Assembly (NCBI GenBank): GCA_018898455.1
Contig: JAHIJO010000229.1
Span: 1 to 33,598, forward strand
Length of the DNA stretch: 33,598 nt
Direction of reading: 5' to 3'
From: Verrucomicrobiota bacterium
Lineage (GTDB): Bacteria; Verrucomicrobiota; Kiritimatiellia; JAAZAB01
Within the stretch, counting starts at the first letter, position 1; the number at the start of each line of letters is the position of its first letter. Shown here one piece after another: positions 33,487 to 33,598 of this stretch. The notes beneath the pieces are model-generated. The model did no database searches. It saw only the letters and a list, made by a program, of their open reading frames with translations, and was not told the DNA's origin. The position numbers were made by a program, and so were the translations under genes.

Positions 33487-33598
33487 TTATTTCTTTAAAT
33501 CGCCGAATTTTCTAATGATTCATAGGGATGGGTTTTACCGAGTTTGAAATGTGTTGGCAATAAATTGATGCGGAGATGTTTTTCGATTGCATGGAAGC
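33487..33598. other. Unassigned AT-rich sequence beyond the Mod breakpoint
   Basis: This stretch differs in composition from the Mod gene and shows no coding frame of note on either strand. It is probably the edge of an inserted element or of a rearrangement that removed the 5' part of Mod; the rest lies outside the window. Confidence 0.35.

Overview
The window reads as chromosome from a GC-rich bacterium, probably of the Planctomycetes-Verrucomicrobia-Chlamydiae (PVC) group or a neighbour such as Kiritimatiellota. This placement is inference. It rests on the gene style (tandem solute-binding lytic transglycosylase, RCC1 plus FG-GAP secreted protein, collagen-like protein) and on palindromic and GTGTTCGGTGTTCA-type intergenic repeats that I associate with those phyla. 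No rRNA or core phylogenetic marker is present. Almost everything is coded on the minus strand.

Region 1 (1-8640) is mostly ordinary chromosome. In order it holds the tail of an IS4-like transposase, a lipoprotein-like lytic transglycosylase, an SGNH hydrolase, the bifunctional NAD(P)HX repair enzyme (nnr), pyridoxine 5'-phosphate synthase (pdxJ), a hairpin-rich intergenic cluster, and a large secreted RCC1 beta-propeller/FG-GAP protein.

Region 2 (8849-24933) is a defence island directly 3' of a tRNA-Phe gene with its own promoter. An inverted/direct repeat cluster beside the tRNA could be recombinase-binding DNA. The island contains a membrane-anchored Mrr-type nuclease with a zinc finger, a tiny basic protein, relics of a type I restriction specificity gene and of another gene, a giant (about 2158 aa) STAND-type ATPase with an N-terminal Cap4/DUF4297-like nuclease, a 111-aa protein that may be a mini sliding-clamp fold, a PLD-nuclease/SNF2 helicase, and an Eco57I-like adenine methyltransferase. 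The last three are tightly coupled (19-bp gap, then an ATGA overlap) and the STAND gene follows in the same direction. This is the best candidate for a new composite defence system: a modification enzyme, a helicase-nuclease and a small clamp-like partner joined to an Avs-like sensor-nuclease.

Region 3 (25206-26660) is an AT-rich, phage/plasmid-like segment. A plus-strand unit carries a possible HTH protein, a 15-aa leader ORF with a near-perfect ribosome-binding site, a run of hairpins with mutually exclusive pairings, a 47-aa protein and a strong terminator. It faces a convergent ribbon-helix-helix-type gene whose promoter is mirrored by a second promoter through a 19-bp inverted repeat. 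A frameshifted IS1-like transposase fragment closes the segment.

Region 4 (26760-33598) is a type III restriction-modification operon: 5'-truncated Mod, a YhcG-like nuclease, a GxxExxY protein and Res. The Res gene is cut right after its TATPF helicase motif and fused in frame to the tail of an unrelated gene. That tail is followed, with start and stop codons touching or overlapping, by a frameshifted collagen-like secreted protein and a LamG-like secreted protein. The Mod gene is itself broken near 33470. The region therefore records at least two insertion or rearrangement events.
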